From positions 15,781,054 through 15,845,053 of the forward strand of contig NC_133101.1 in NCBI RefSeq assembly GCF_022965805.1: 64,000 nucleotides of DNA, in the 5' to 3' direction. The position numbers and the translations under genes were made by a program. The stretch comes from Primulina eburnea. Its lineage: Eukaryota > Streptophyta > Magnoliopsida > Lamiales > Gesneriaceae. Position 1 is the stretch's first letter. Each line of letters begins with the position of its first letter. The notes under the pieces are model-generated. The model ran no database searches. It was given only the letters and a program-made list of their open reading frames with translations, and was not told the DNA's origin. Of this stretch, positions 1-11,500 are shown in pieces.

Positions 1-2205
1 TTTTTTTTGGGGGTTTTTGTTTAGTATCTGTTTATGTTGTTTTAGAGGTCACGTGTTTCTATAGTTTAATGATTACGGTAGCTTTGTAAAAAAAATATTG
101 ATTAAGTCTCTTAAATGTCTCGTTTAACATATAATAACTAGATGTATTGATTTTAGGCGTGCTTTTAATATTTTAATCAATGTATTGTTTATTTGTTCTA
201 CAATTAATAAATCTTAAATAATTGTAATAATTAATTTTTAATGGTAATTATAGATGGAGAAGCTAGCACAAGCATGCGGTGTAGGGGAAGCATAGGAAGT
301 GTAAATGGATGCACGAGAGTTACAATATAATCAATTTTCTTTTCTTGTCTCGTGGGATAAATATGTAACTTTACTTATATATAATGTACATGAATCTTTA
401 TTCGTTAGATCCGAGAGGAGTATACCGGTGTTGAGGTCCACTTTATTCAAGATTTATGTATGATAAACGCACGGAATACTAACCCAATCTCGACAAAGAA
501 AGACACATTCGAATTACATAAAAGGCATTCTCCTCGTATCAACGATTGTGCGTGTACTCGTACATGTGCATAATAAGATGGTTCACTCGATATTTAATAT
601 ATTTAGATATAATTTCACACTACTAAAAGAAAAGGGAGTTTGAATCAAATTATTCATTTGGACCATTATTTTTCATAATAGAATCAAAGCCCAACACGTT
701 AATGGTGACAATCCTGGGCCAGAATTGGGTAGGAAGAGAATGGTAAAGATAGATCCAATCACATCATTAACCTGACCGGCCCAATCCGGTTATGGGCTGA
801 TAATTTTGGAATGGATGGTTCGTTCGGGTTCGGGTTCGGGTTCGAGTTCGAGTTTTAATTATAATTAAGCAATGACTCTAGTTTCAAGGCCAATTTTTTT
901 TTAATAAAAAAACATATATAAATTTAATTAAAAATAAGTCAGTCACAGACATTCATCTACTCTGCAATAAAATGTGAAACAAATTAATAACGTTTCCACT
1001 GATCTATTTAACATATCGCGGGATAAGTGAAAGCGACCTTATATTATAAAATTTGGATTTACTTTTTAAAACTCCATGTAAAGCTCTGCATCAACAACTT
1101 TAAAATTAATATTTTAAAATGTTCTCATAAATTTTTTTTATAACATTCAAGTAAAATATAACAAAAATCTTATTTTAATCTTTAAATTTAATATTATTCA
1201 TAGTTTTTATTAGGATGTATAATTTATCTTCTTTTTCTTATAAAAATAAGAAATATTAGGGTGTATAATATTATATAGTATTTTTACATTCACATATCTT
1301 ATATTCATATATTTAATATTTATCCCCTTATCAAGTTTGATAAATAATAATATGTAAGAAAAATAAATTCAAATACATAAAGTACAAAGGAAGTAAAATG
1401 CAAACAAAAAAAATGCTCATATTTAATATATGAATATTTTATGCATATGCACAATATATTTTTAAATAATTGGTTTAGTTTTGATTTTTTTAAAAAAATT
1501 AAAGAATTTTAAATACTTGATTTAGTTCAGATTTGTTGTATGAAGGATATGGAGCTAGTTGAGAAAAAGTGGGAAATAAAATAGTTAAAATTTGAAAGCA
1601 TTAATAAGTACATGAAATTAAATCTAAATATTAAATGTGACATTGAGACATAATTGGGAAAAATTGATGTTAGTATTAAGTGACGAGGAGATAGAAGGAA
1701 GTGATCACTATTCTTAGTCAAACATCTACTGTATACAAGTGTTTTATCAAAAGTTCTTGCGTTATTTAGTAGGGACATTTATTGCATTCAACAATGTCTC
1801 TCTCAGTAATTACACTTCTTGTCATGAATGAGAATTGAAACGTGACCTTGAATCTGATAAGAATTGTAGGACAACTTGTTTGTCGGTTTATCAAAACGTA
1901 TAGGTAGTGGTATTTCTTTAACTTGAATCATTTTAACCGTCCAATAATACAAAAGTCACGTTTCGATTGTTCTAGTCACCAGAGACAATTGTTATATCCC
2001 AACAATCTTCTTCCCAACAATTGCACTTCTTGTCATAAATAACAATAGAAATCGTGATATTAACTCTGATATTAATTGTAAGACTGAGCGTTTATAACTG
2101 GTGGTAATGGTGCAGCAACATATTGATATACAGGGTTTTATTTAAAACTAATTTAAATTAATTTTTTTTTTCAAAAATAATGTAAAAAAAAGATTTGCAA
2201 TTTTA
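1..2205. other. AT-rich intergenic region, no gene seen
   Basis: No open frame here resembles a known protein, and no splice-linked exons are seen. Two loosely similar blocks near 1795-1875 and 1985-2090 share a 'cacttcttgtcat...gaattgtaaga' pattern and may be remnants of a retrotransposon leader. Otherwise there are only long A/T runs. Confidence 0.6.
823..853. repeat. Short TTCGGG/TTCGAG hexamer tract
   Basis: About five tandem hexamers (TTCGGG drifting to TTCGAG). This is a small simple repeat and does not match the plant telomere unit TTTAGGG. Confidence 0.7.
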
Positions 2206-2211
2206 CGGCAA

Positions 2212-2368
2212 ACCGTGCTTTGTAAGCACGGACACTGCACACGTGGAGCAGCGTACGTGCTTACAAAGCACGGAGCATGCTCCACGTTGGAGCGTCCGTG
2301 CTTACTAAGCGCGGACGCTCCAACGTGGAGCAGCGTCCGCGCTTGGTAAGCGCGGACGCTGCTCCACC
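2212..2368. repeat. Array of alternating palindromes upstream of the PMD pseudogene
   Basis: Two kinds of short inverted repeat alternate: CGTGCTT-(3-4 nt)-AAGCACG types, drifting to GTCCGCGCTT...AAGCGCGGAC, and GCTCCA-ACG-TGGAGC types. The whole stretch can fold as a series of hairpins. It sits about 190 bp before the PMD start and is GC-rich in AT-rich surroundings. It may be the subterminal region of the MULE or the PMD promoter; the sequence alone does not decide. Confidence 0.7.
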
Positions 2369-2556
2369 TACTTTTTTTTTTTGCTCCATTCCTTTTCTTC
2401 TATTGGACCGACACTTATCTAGTTGGATTCGTTATCCTTCCTTCCTCCTCCTTCTACCTCTCATTTTCTCATTCACCTGTTTCTCCTTCTTCCTGGAAAT
2501 TTTTTTGAGATTGTTGCCGTAGAACAAAATTTAAAAGATCTATATCATATTTCAGA

Positions 2557-4643
2557 ATGGCAGATAATCGAAGTCCAGAAGATCTCAGTGTCCTCTATTT
2601 ACAAGCGACACATATGTATTCAAATGTTTCTTCATCAACCGTTGATGATATTGTCAAAGTGAGGAGGTCAGACAATTTGATTTGGAAGTTATTTACTGAT
2701 AATTACGTACACAATCGTGTCATTGCATATTTAAATCATATGGGTTTTTATGGATTTTTAGAATGTGGTTCACGAGTTTATGATAATCATCTGATTACTG
2801 CTCTTGTTGAACGTTGGTGACGTGAGACACACACGTTTCATTTTACATGTGGTGAAACAACAATCACGTTAGAAGATGTTTCGATAATTTGGGGTCTACC
2901 AATTGATGGTGAAGCAGTAACAGGGGTAGATGTGTCAAATAAAGTCGAGGAATGTCAACACATATGTTTGGATATGTTGGGATTTTTGCCAGCCTCAAAA
3001 TATTTGAAAGGTGGTCATCTGTCTATGACTGCACTATATGATCATTGTATGTCTAACCTTGTTACTGATGATACTTCAGAATTAGATGTTGTGAAATTTA
3101 CACGTTGTATAGCGTTAATGATTATTGGAGGAATAATGTTACCTGACTATCAAGGAGGGTCTGCTAGACTAATATTTTTGCAACTGCTACGGGATATTGA
3201 TACCGTGAAGTTGTATAGTTGGTGTAGTGCAGTTTTAGCATTTCTATACCGTGAATTGTGTAACGCGTCACGTATAGAGAAGACAACAATTTTTGGACCT
3301 TTATATATCCTGCAGGTATCGTTAATGTAATGTTATTATTTAACACAATTTTTATCTTAATTTTATTTAACTATTTTTATTATTATAAGCAGATATGAGC
3401 ATGTAGCAGGATTAAATGTGTTAACCCCGACCGAGATGGGTAAACATTAGGTGTACCTCCGGTTGATCCAGATGCTTTTATTCCAATTTCTCCATATGGT
3501 GCACGGTAATTTGTAAAAAAAATATTTTGTTTATATCATATATATCTTGTATAATTTTTTGATATGTAAGATTTTTTTAAATTGCAGGTGGAAGATTGAA
3601 TTTAGTTACACACATTCGCCAACACATGATGTAAAAATTATAAGGGATTCTCAAGATCGTATGAACAATAACGAGGTATTATGTAATTTTAATATTTTTG
3701 TTTTGAATATATGAATTTGTGATTTGAACATTATAATTTTTTACAGTTTAATTGGGTCGTTTACCAAAAAAATGACATAGATGTGAAGACGATTACCGAT
3801 TCATACGACAACAAAATATGGCGATGTGTTTGTCCCTTTATATGCTTCGACATCGTGGAGATGCATCGTTCTAATCGGGTGATGCGACAATTTCAAAGAA
3901 GTCAATCAAATCCAGAGTCTGCCGTAGACAATGATGATATGCATAATATCACCAGAATAGGACATCGTAACACCGATTGGAGAGATTATTATAGACATTC
4001 AATTGTATTGTGGAATTATAGGCTGAGATATGTTGCTAAAGGAGTGCGACACGGGCGATCGATGCAAACAGACGAAGACTACTTCCAATGGTATAATCGA
4101 ATAACTGTGCGTACCATATCACCTGCAGTTAGTCTTGTTGGTTTTTAACCACTTCCGTACAACACTTTTGTCGGAAAACTTAATGTTCAACAAAATTTCA
4201 GTACGTCTTCTCCTTTCTCGCATCAGTCATCATTCGGGCGGAGAAGTGAAATGGTTAGGCAACCAAGTGGGTTAGCAGGAAACTTTACTATTATTCCGTC
4301 AACTGAATTGAATGTTGTAGGAATCTCAACTTCTCAACCTGGTTTTTTCAGTGATTCAGGGTTTGTTGACTTTCGTTCGTTTGGTCAGCTGGATTTTCAG
4401 ACTCTTTATTGGTCGAACACACAAAGTTTTACGAATTTGCTTAATGTTGGTCCTCAGCATCTTGTGCATGACACTCGACCAAAAAGGAACGTTATTTCAC
4501 CTATCAATTTTCCAGGTTACTCGAACGAGGAAAATCCTGATGATGTAAGATTGCGTAGAGGGACGAGGAGACGGAATCCACCTGATTGTGGTACCGGGAG
4601 CCATTTGTATCATTATAATTATAACGATGATTCTTCTAGTTAA
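2557..4643 (+). pseudogene. Plant mobile domain (PMD, MAIN-like) protein, broken copy
   Basis: The start is the ATG at 2557. Exon 1 (2557 to about 3315) reads as the N-terminal part of the plant mobile domain ('aminotransferase-like, plant mobile domain', shared with MAIN/MAIL1 and long-form PP7-like proteins). Seen motifs include the VERW...ETHTFH block and TLEDV...WGLPIDG. Later exons are about 3394-3510, 3589-3674 and 3747-4643, with GT/AG-like borders. The last one starts FNWVVYQ and carries the conserved W-C-P-x-I-C-F-D-I-V-E-x-H region.

Breaks: an in-frame TGA at 2818-2820 (a CGA-to-TGA change would explain it), an eroded second exon near 3394, and an in-frame TAA at 4146-4148. PMD genes are frequently carried by MULE transposons in plants, and the MULE transposase 0.7 kb downstream fits this. 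It is probably a transposon-borne gene, not a functional host MAIN gene. Confidence 0.75.
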
Positions 4644-4880
4644 TTTCAACTATATAATTTTTGTTATTGTATCGTTTGCTTTGTTGCCTATCGTTTGCAA
4701 CTATATAAAAACAAACGTACATAAATTAAACAAACACGTCCAACATAATGTTTTTACAATTACACGTCTAAATACCAGATAATTACAAGTTTATATGAAG
4801 AATGGGGAAGAATGAGATAAGGGAGAGGAGGGAGGTTATATGTGTACGAGGGATCTGCAACTCCCGACGTTTTAAAAAAA
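4644..4880. other. Short spacer after the PMD pseudogene
   Basis: AT-rich probable 3' untranslated region of the PMD pseudogene. No motif beyond simple sequence is seen. Confidence 0.4.
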
Positions 4881-5270
4881 ACCGTCGCAAGTAGCGACGA
4901 AGTTTTACCCATCATCGCAAATAGCGACGGTTTTTTTGAAAACCGTCGCTAATAAGCGCTCGATCGATAATTTTTCACCGTTCGAACGCGACTAGTTCTA
5001 GAGGATTTCCCAGAGAGTGCCGCGCCTGAGAAGTTTTTTTAACCGCTCGTGCGCGGCTTCTTCTGGAGAACGCGGTCCGATTTGGGAAATTCACCAGAAC
5101 ATACCGCGCCCGAGCGGTGAAATAATACCTATCGGGCTAGCATTTGTGACGCTTTATTTAAAACCGTCGCAAATGGCGACGGTTTTTGTAAAACCTTCGC
5201 AAAAAACGACAGAGTTTCAAAAACTGTCGCTAATTCCAGATCTGCAGAACTCTCCACGCACGCGCGGTGA
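4881..5270. repeat. Array of ACCGTCGC / GCGACGGT inverted repeats between two convergent MULE genes
   Basis: At least three facing pairs of AACCGTCGC and GCGACGGTT flank 'aaatagcgacgg'-like cores. They are interleaved with GC-rich blocks of the type 'ccgcgc...gagcggtgaa' (around 5020-5120 and 5250-5270). The pairs can form hairpins. The array lies between the 3' ends of the PMD pseudogene (+) and the transposase (-). Similar motifs occur as subterminal repeats of plant DNA transposons, so this may be an internal end of a MULE or a separate MITE. Confidence 0.6.
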
Positions 5271-5363
5271 AAAAACAATTGAACAAAATTAATTAAAAAA
5301 AGGACAAAAACACATTAATAGTCATTAAACATATCAAACCTCAATACAAATTAACAAAATACT

Positions 5364-6650
5364 TCATCGATGTTGTCTATGTCTAGAAACGGCTGTGTCC
5401 ATCTCATTCCTCAATCGCGTTGTTCTGTCTCTACCAACTCTTCTTCTCTCACGTCTAACAGGGTTGTGGTGCAACTCAAAGGTTGTAGGATCCCAGTATC
5501 GCTCATCTGCAAGTGGTTGAAATCTTCCTTCGTACGTTGCCAAATACTTTGATATGCTATACCAGGGCTGCACAAGTGTCGTGGGATCCAATGAGTGCCA
5601 CTTAGCTGTGCAAATAGCATGGGAACATGGGATGCCAAAAATCGTCTATTTACCACATGAACAATCACTGGTTGATAACTTGACGACCTGCATATGTTGG
5701 CCACGACTTGGTCTTCCTACAGTTGCGACCGAAACAGTTTGCTCACATACATCGTATTTGGCAACACGATGTTCACTAGATTTTCTCGACCATTCCTCAA
5801 ACTTCCGACATGCATAATCTGACCACAGCTGATTTTCCTGAACCATACGACCACCTTTTATCACACGCTCAATAAAATATTGTACGCACCTCAGAAGTGT
5901 CAGGTGTACTATGACAAATATTGGAAGTCTACGAGCACCCTTCAACACACTGTTTAAACACTCCGACGTATTGGTTGTCATCACCCCACGACACCAACCA
6001 CCGTCATGAGCCAAGCTCCATTTCTCTTTTGCAATTCCATCCAAATATCGGTGAGCCAAAATGTTTTTTTGTTTGATCGCCTCCATTATTGATTCAAACT
6101 TACAAATTTGATTTTGTGTGCCTGCCGCCCAGCATAAATCTTTCAAATGCACGTCTTTGAATTTAGCGTTGAAGTTTGAACAAACATGTCTAAAAAAAAC
6201 GATGCACACCGTAAGGAGGTTGAAAATACGGTAGATCTGCAGTTGCTCGAACGATTCCCTTATGCCTATCAGAAATAAGACACACACTATTTTCACCACG
6301 AACAAAATGTTTTCCTAGGTTCTCCAAGAACCATTTCCAAGAATCAATTGTCTCTTCATCAACTATAGCAAATGCTAGCGGTAGAACTTGATTGTTCGCA
6401 TCCAGAGTAACAGCGATCAACATTTTGTGCTTGTATTTGGTATACAAGTGTGTACCATCGACACTAATTATTTTTCGACAATGCCGAAAACCATCAACAC
6501 ATTGCCTGAATGCCCAAAAAACATAGTTCAGTGTCTGACTCATTTCATTGTTGGTTCTGAGATGCTTCCACTCCACAGCTGTTCCCGGATTATATTCGCA
6601 CAAAGCACACATATATTTGGGAAGTAATTGAACGATGCTCTCCCATGTAC
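5364..6650 (-). pseudogene. MULE (Mutator-like) transposase, truncated and broken
   Basis: Read right to left this is the catalytic and C-terminal part of a MuDR/MULE transposase. It begins with T-W-E-S-I-V-Q-L-L-P-K-Y at the junction. Next comes the first catalytic Asp in V-D-G-T-H-L, then the second in I-S-D-R-H-K-G-I-V, then NxSECxN-type and other family blocks. It ends with a SWIM zinc finger (C-S-C...P-C-S-H, about 5650-5600).

Breaks: the frame shifts by one base at a run of eight T/A near 6190-6200; a TAG replaces the expected Trp inside the SWIM finger at about 5646; and the N-terminal MuDR domain is missing because retrotransposon E1 starts at 6651, in mid-frame. It converges on the PMD pseudogene. 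It cannot encode a full transposase as read. Confidence 0.85.
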
Positions 6651-8419
6651 TGTGGGGACCCGGGCTCTAACTCAATTCTTTTTGGGATTTACTGGATCTT
6701 TGCTCGAAAATGTGGGTCAAAAATTAGCTTAAATCATTAAATCAAATGTATAGTCAAAGCATAACATGTCTTTTTAATAATTAAACAACATCAGGTACAT
6801 ACAAGTCTGTTTAGTACAATCATACACTAGTATTCAAATCCTGACTATAAACATAATTAGTACAAGTCTAATAGGAAAACACTAGAAATCTTCAACGCCC
6901 GAGATCTCCACGCTATTGTCAATCTCTCATCTAGCTCGAGACCCAGATCCTGCCCCACCTGTTGCCATACACACATACATACACGACAACAGCCGGATAA
7001 CTCCGGTGAGAACAAATCCCAGTATAAAACATGTATGCATGCAATGTAATAAATCATACACCAATGCATAGCATATATCAATGCACATGAATATATAATC
7101 TACAACATGTAAAGGAATACAAATATGTATTCAACGTCTAGTTTTTGACTCGAATCTCTAATCTAGGGATCCCGGTGTGAATAAGACGGTCTGTCACCTA
7201 CCCAACCACTCGGGGTGACGGTACGTCTTATTCCTAGACTTCGGTCAACTCTGTATCGAGGGTCTACACATAGAGTAAATCTGCTCCTATGCGTCGATAC
7301 ACCGAAACGTCTAGTTTTGGCCGATCTGCCAATATCTCCTATCTCAAGACTCGAATATTAATCAATAAACAAGACATTACATAATCAAATGTAATAACAA
7401 TCTAGTATGTGATTTAGGGAGACTGGTATCAAATCTGAATCGAGTTGTGCAATTCCGTGACCACATGAATTATACCTTTCTTGTCGAATAGTCGGTGTCG
7501 TAGTCGAAGTCTTGAGTTCACAATAACCAATACAAATCTGAAATGGCATAATCAATGTGCACTTCATCAATATACATTTCAAGCAATTCAATATACAAGC
7601 TGAGATCGGTTTCAGTATACTTCGACGGCGTAACGGCGTAATTCTTCGATACCGCTAACTCAATAATATCATACCCAATCACAAGCAACTCATACTATCA
7701 TCAAAACATCAACATATATTCTAAAATCTGTATATTTTCGGTCTATCACATGCTGGAAATTCTCGAACATCTATACGGTATCCGAAATTCAATCCGATTG
7801 CATTTCTACGATACTCAATATACCAAAAACACATATTTCTAACAAAATCATAACTTCTCCAACATATGAATTTCGAAGCATGCTAAAAATGAACAATACT
7901 TACATCCTTAGCTAGTTCTTGTTGCAAGGATCGCAAATCTGTACTCGAAATTAAAATCGGATAGCTATTTGTTGCATAATCTCAATTCTAATATGAAGAA
8001 ACTTTGAAGAAAACAAAGGGAAACTCTCGGTGCTCTCAGCTGCTGGAATGAAGAATGAAGATTCAGCAATTTCATATATATATACATGCCATGTGTCAAG
8101 CCAAGAAACAAAGGTGGCATTTTCGCATGCAGAACCGCGGGTGCGGTAAGTTTCTTAGCGCGGGTGCGCTCATGCTTCGGCAGCCCTTTCATTTTCTGAA
8201 ATTCATCGACCGCGGGTGCGGTCTCTGCAAGACCGCGGGTGCGGTGATGCTACGGCCAAACTTCATAAATCTGAATAATACACCGCGGGTGCGATCTTGT
8301 CTGAGGTGCAGGTGCGGTATGGCTTCGGCCATTCTTTCAAAAATTCTCATTTTTATGTCATGCATTCTCACCTCTTCAAATCTAACATCAATGACCACTG
8401 ATAATTCTCGAGCCTTACA
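6651..8419 (-). repeat. E1 left (3') LTR
   Basis: It begins tgtggggacc on the plus strand and ends cgagccttaca. It matches 13304-15072 with only scattered differences. On the minus strand it holds the dyad array (8134-8319) and then a TATA run (8074-8086). Confidence 0.92.
8074..8319 (-). promoter_or_regulatory. E1 3' LTR promoter: dyad array ACCGC-GGGT-GCGGT plus TATA run
   Basis: Six copies, some degenerate, of the 14-bp dyad ACCGCGGGTGCGGT (arms ACCGC/GCGGT) lie at irregular spacing in 8134-8319. Three are followed by a companion block like ATGCTTCGGCC. About 48 bp downstream on the minus strand is TATATATATATG (8074-8086). Everything around is AT-rich. Function is inferred from position. 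Confidence 0.65.
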
Positions 8420-8521
8420 TTTCTCCCCCTCTTAGACAGGAGTTCGTCCTCGAACTCGTAAGCAGTTAATAATGCAAGTATATACAAAACAGTATAATCA
8501 AAACTGAAAGGAATACTTACA

Positions 8522-11500
8522 TCATATGAACAGCTCGGGGTGTTTCTGTCTCATATCCGATTCTATCTCCCAAGTTGCTTCCTCGATGCCATGACGATTC
8601 CATTGAACCTTCACAAGCGGAATAGTTTTGGTTCTAAGCTGTTTCTCTTTCCGATCAAGGATCTGTATCGGTCTTTCAATATAGCTCAGAGTCTGATCTA
8701 GCTCGGCTTCGTCAGGCTGAATGACATGAGAATCATCTGGCATATATCTGCGCAACATCGAAACATGGAATACTTCATGTATTCCCGACAAAGAAGGAGG
8801 AAGAGCAAGTCTGTAAGCTCGATCGCCAATATTTTCAAGAATCTCATAGGGACCGACGTATCTAGGAGACAATTTTCCCCGCTTGCCAAATCTGACGACG
8901 CCTCTGAAGGGTGAAATTTTCAAAAATACTCTGTCTCCCTGCTCAAATATCAATGGTCTGCGTCTGATATTGGCGTATTTCGCTTGCCTATCATGTGCCG
9001 TCTTCATTCGCTTCTGAATGATCTTCACTTTCTCGGTCATTTCCCGAATCATATCAAGCCCCAACTCTGGTACCTCAGAGATATCATCCCAGTACAACGG
9101 AGATCTGCACTTCTTTCCGTATAAAGCTTCAAACGGTGCCATCTCAATGCTAGTCTGATAGCTGTTGTTGTATGAAAACTCACACAACGGCAGTGAATCT
9201 TGCTAACTAGTACCAAAGTCTAGTACTACTGCTCTTAGCATGTCCTCTAAAGTCTGGATAGTCCGCTCTGACTGTCCGTCTGTCTGAGGATGATAAGTAG
9301 TGCTCAGGTGTAAAGTCGTACCCAAAGCCTGCTGCAAACTGTGCCAAAAATGAGAAGTAAATCGTGGATCACGATCTGATACGATCGACTTAGGCACACC
9401 GTGCAATCTGACGACCTCTCTGACATACAACTTTGCCATCTGATCGTGTCGATAGGTCATTCTGTATGGAATAAAGCACGCTGATTTGGTCAATCTGTCT
9501 ATCACAACCCAAATCGTGTCACAGCCTCGCGAAGATCGAGGTAACTTCGTCACGAAATCCATGGAAATGTGATCCCATTTCCATTCAAGAATAGACAAAC
9601 TCTGAAGTAAACCTCCGGGCTTCTTTCTTTCTGCTTTCACCTGCTGGCAATTCAGGCATTTAGACACAAATTCTGCAATGTCTGTCTTCATCCGCTTCCA
9701 CCAGAATTGCGTCTTCAAATCATTGTACATCTTCCTGCCAACAGGATGAATACTAAACCAACTACAGTGTGCCTCTGCCAGGATCTGTCTTCTCAAATCG
9801 GGAGCATCTGGCACTACTAGACGGTTATTCACATACAGAACAGATTCTCTAACCTGATACTTTGATATATGACCAGTTCTGACCATATCAATCGATTTCT
9901 GAATGCTCGGATCAGTTCTCTACGCCTCTTTGACCCTCAAAATCAAATCTGGCTCAATCTGAATCGTAGCAAGTCGTAACGGTCTACTCTCTGTATCAAA
10001 TGTCAATCCAGACAAGCAACAATCCTCTACTAAATTCGATACACCTACTGTTGACAAGGAAAGCGCACATACTTTTCGACTTAAGGCGTCTGCCGCTGCA
10101 TTCGACTTCCCTGGATAGTACTTGATCTCGCAATCAAAATCTTTCAGCAGATCAAGCCATCTTCGCTGCCTCATGTTCAACTCTGACTGAGAAAAGAGAT
10201 ACTTCAGGCTCTTATGATCGAAATAGATTTCAAATTTCTCGCCATATAGATAATGACGCCAGATCTTCAAGGCAAAGACAATCGCCGCTAATTCAAGATC
10301 ATGAATCGGATAACGAGTCTCGTGCGGCTTCAGCTGTCTAGAGGCGTACGCTATCACGTGCCCTCGCTGCATAAGAACACATCCTAGCCCTCTGTGAGAT
10401 GCGTCACAATATACAACAAACTCACCTGTACCTGAAGGAATCGTCAAGACAGGCGCACTAGTTAGCCTCTTCTTCAACTCCACAAAACTGGCTTCACCAT
10501 CTTCGGACCACACAAATGGCATGTTCTTCTGTGTCAACTGGGTGATAGGCTTCGCTATACTGGAGAAATCTCGGATAAAACAACGATAATACCCGGCTAG
10601 ACCCATGAAACTGCGTATCTCTGGTACAGAAGTCGGTCTCGGCCAACTGATCACAGCCTCAACTTTACTCGAATCTACCGCAATACCATCTCCAGATATA
10701 ATGTGCCCCAGAAAGACAACTTGTTTCAGCCAGAATTCGCACTTGGACAATTTGGCATATAACTGCTCTTTTCTCAAAGTCTGCAATACAATCCTCAGAT
10801 GATCTGCATGTTCAGTCAGACTTTTCGAATACACCAAAATATCATCAATAAACACAATCACAAAATCGTCTAAATATCTCTGAAAGATGCGGTTCATCAA
10901 ACTCATAAATACCGCGGGTGCATTCGTTAAACCAAAAGGCATAACGATAAACTCGTAGTGCCCATACCTGGTCCGGAATGCAGTCTTCGGAATATCAACG
11001 TCTCTAACTCTGAGCTGATGATACCCTGATCTCAAATCAATCTTCGAGTATACAGAAGATCCCTGTAACTGATCAAACAGACCGTCGATGCGAGGCAAAG
11101 GATACTTGTTCTTCACTGTTGCCTTGTTCAACTGTCTGTAATCAATACATAACCGCATCGAACCATCTTTCTTCCGAACAAATAGCACCGGAGCACCCCA
11201 AGGAGATACACTGGGTCTGATATATCCCTTGGACAGAATATCTTCCAATTGTTCTTTCAACTCTTTCAACTCGATCGGTGCCATCCTATATGGAGCTCTC
11301 GAGATAGGAACACTACCTGGCACAAGATCTATGCTAAAATCTACCTCTCCAACTGGAGGCAACTCCGGAATCTCATCAGGGAAAACATCTGCAAATTCGC
11401 AAACCACTGGCAGATCTGCCAATGCTGGGGTCGACTTCAGTAGATCTACTGAATATACGAGAAAGCCCTCTGCTCCTCTCTGAAGCAATCTACTCATAGT

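Noticed and set aside
823..853. TTCGGG repeats as an interstitial telomere
   Set aside because: The unit is TTCGGG/TTCGAG, not TTTAGGG, and there are only five copies.
1527..1778. Minus-strand open frame of 83 codons in the left intergenic region
   Set aside because: AT-rich, no recognisable domain, no splice or promoter context.
8055..8435. Open frames across the E1 and E4 dyad arrays (also 14708-15088, 58000-58342 and 63453-63837) giving repeated R-G-C-G or T-A-G-A-V peptides
   Set aside because: They are read through noncoding LTR repeats. The peptide repeat mirrors the DNA dyad, and the frames change from copy to copy.
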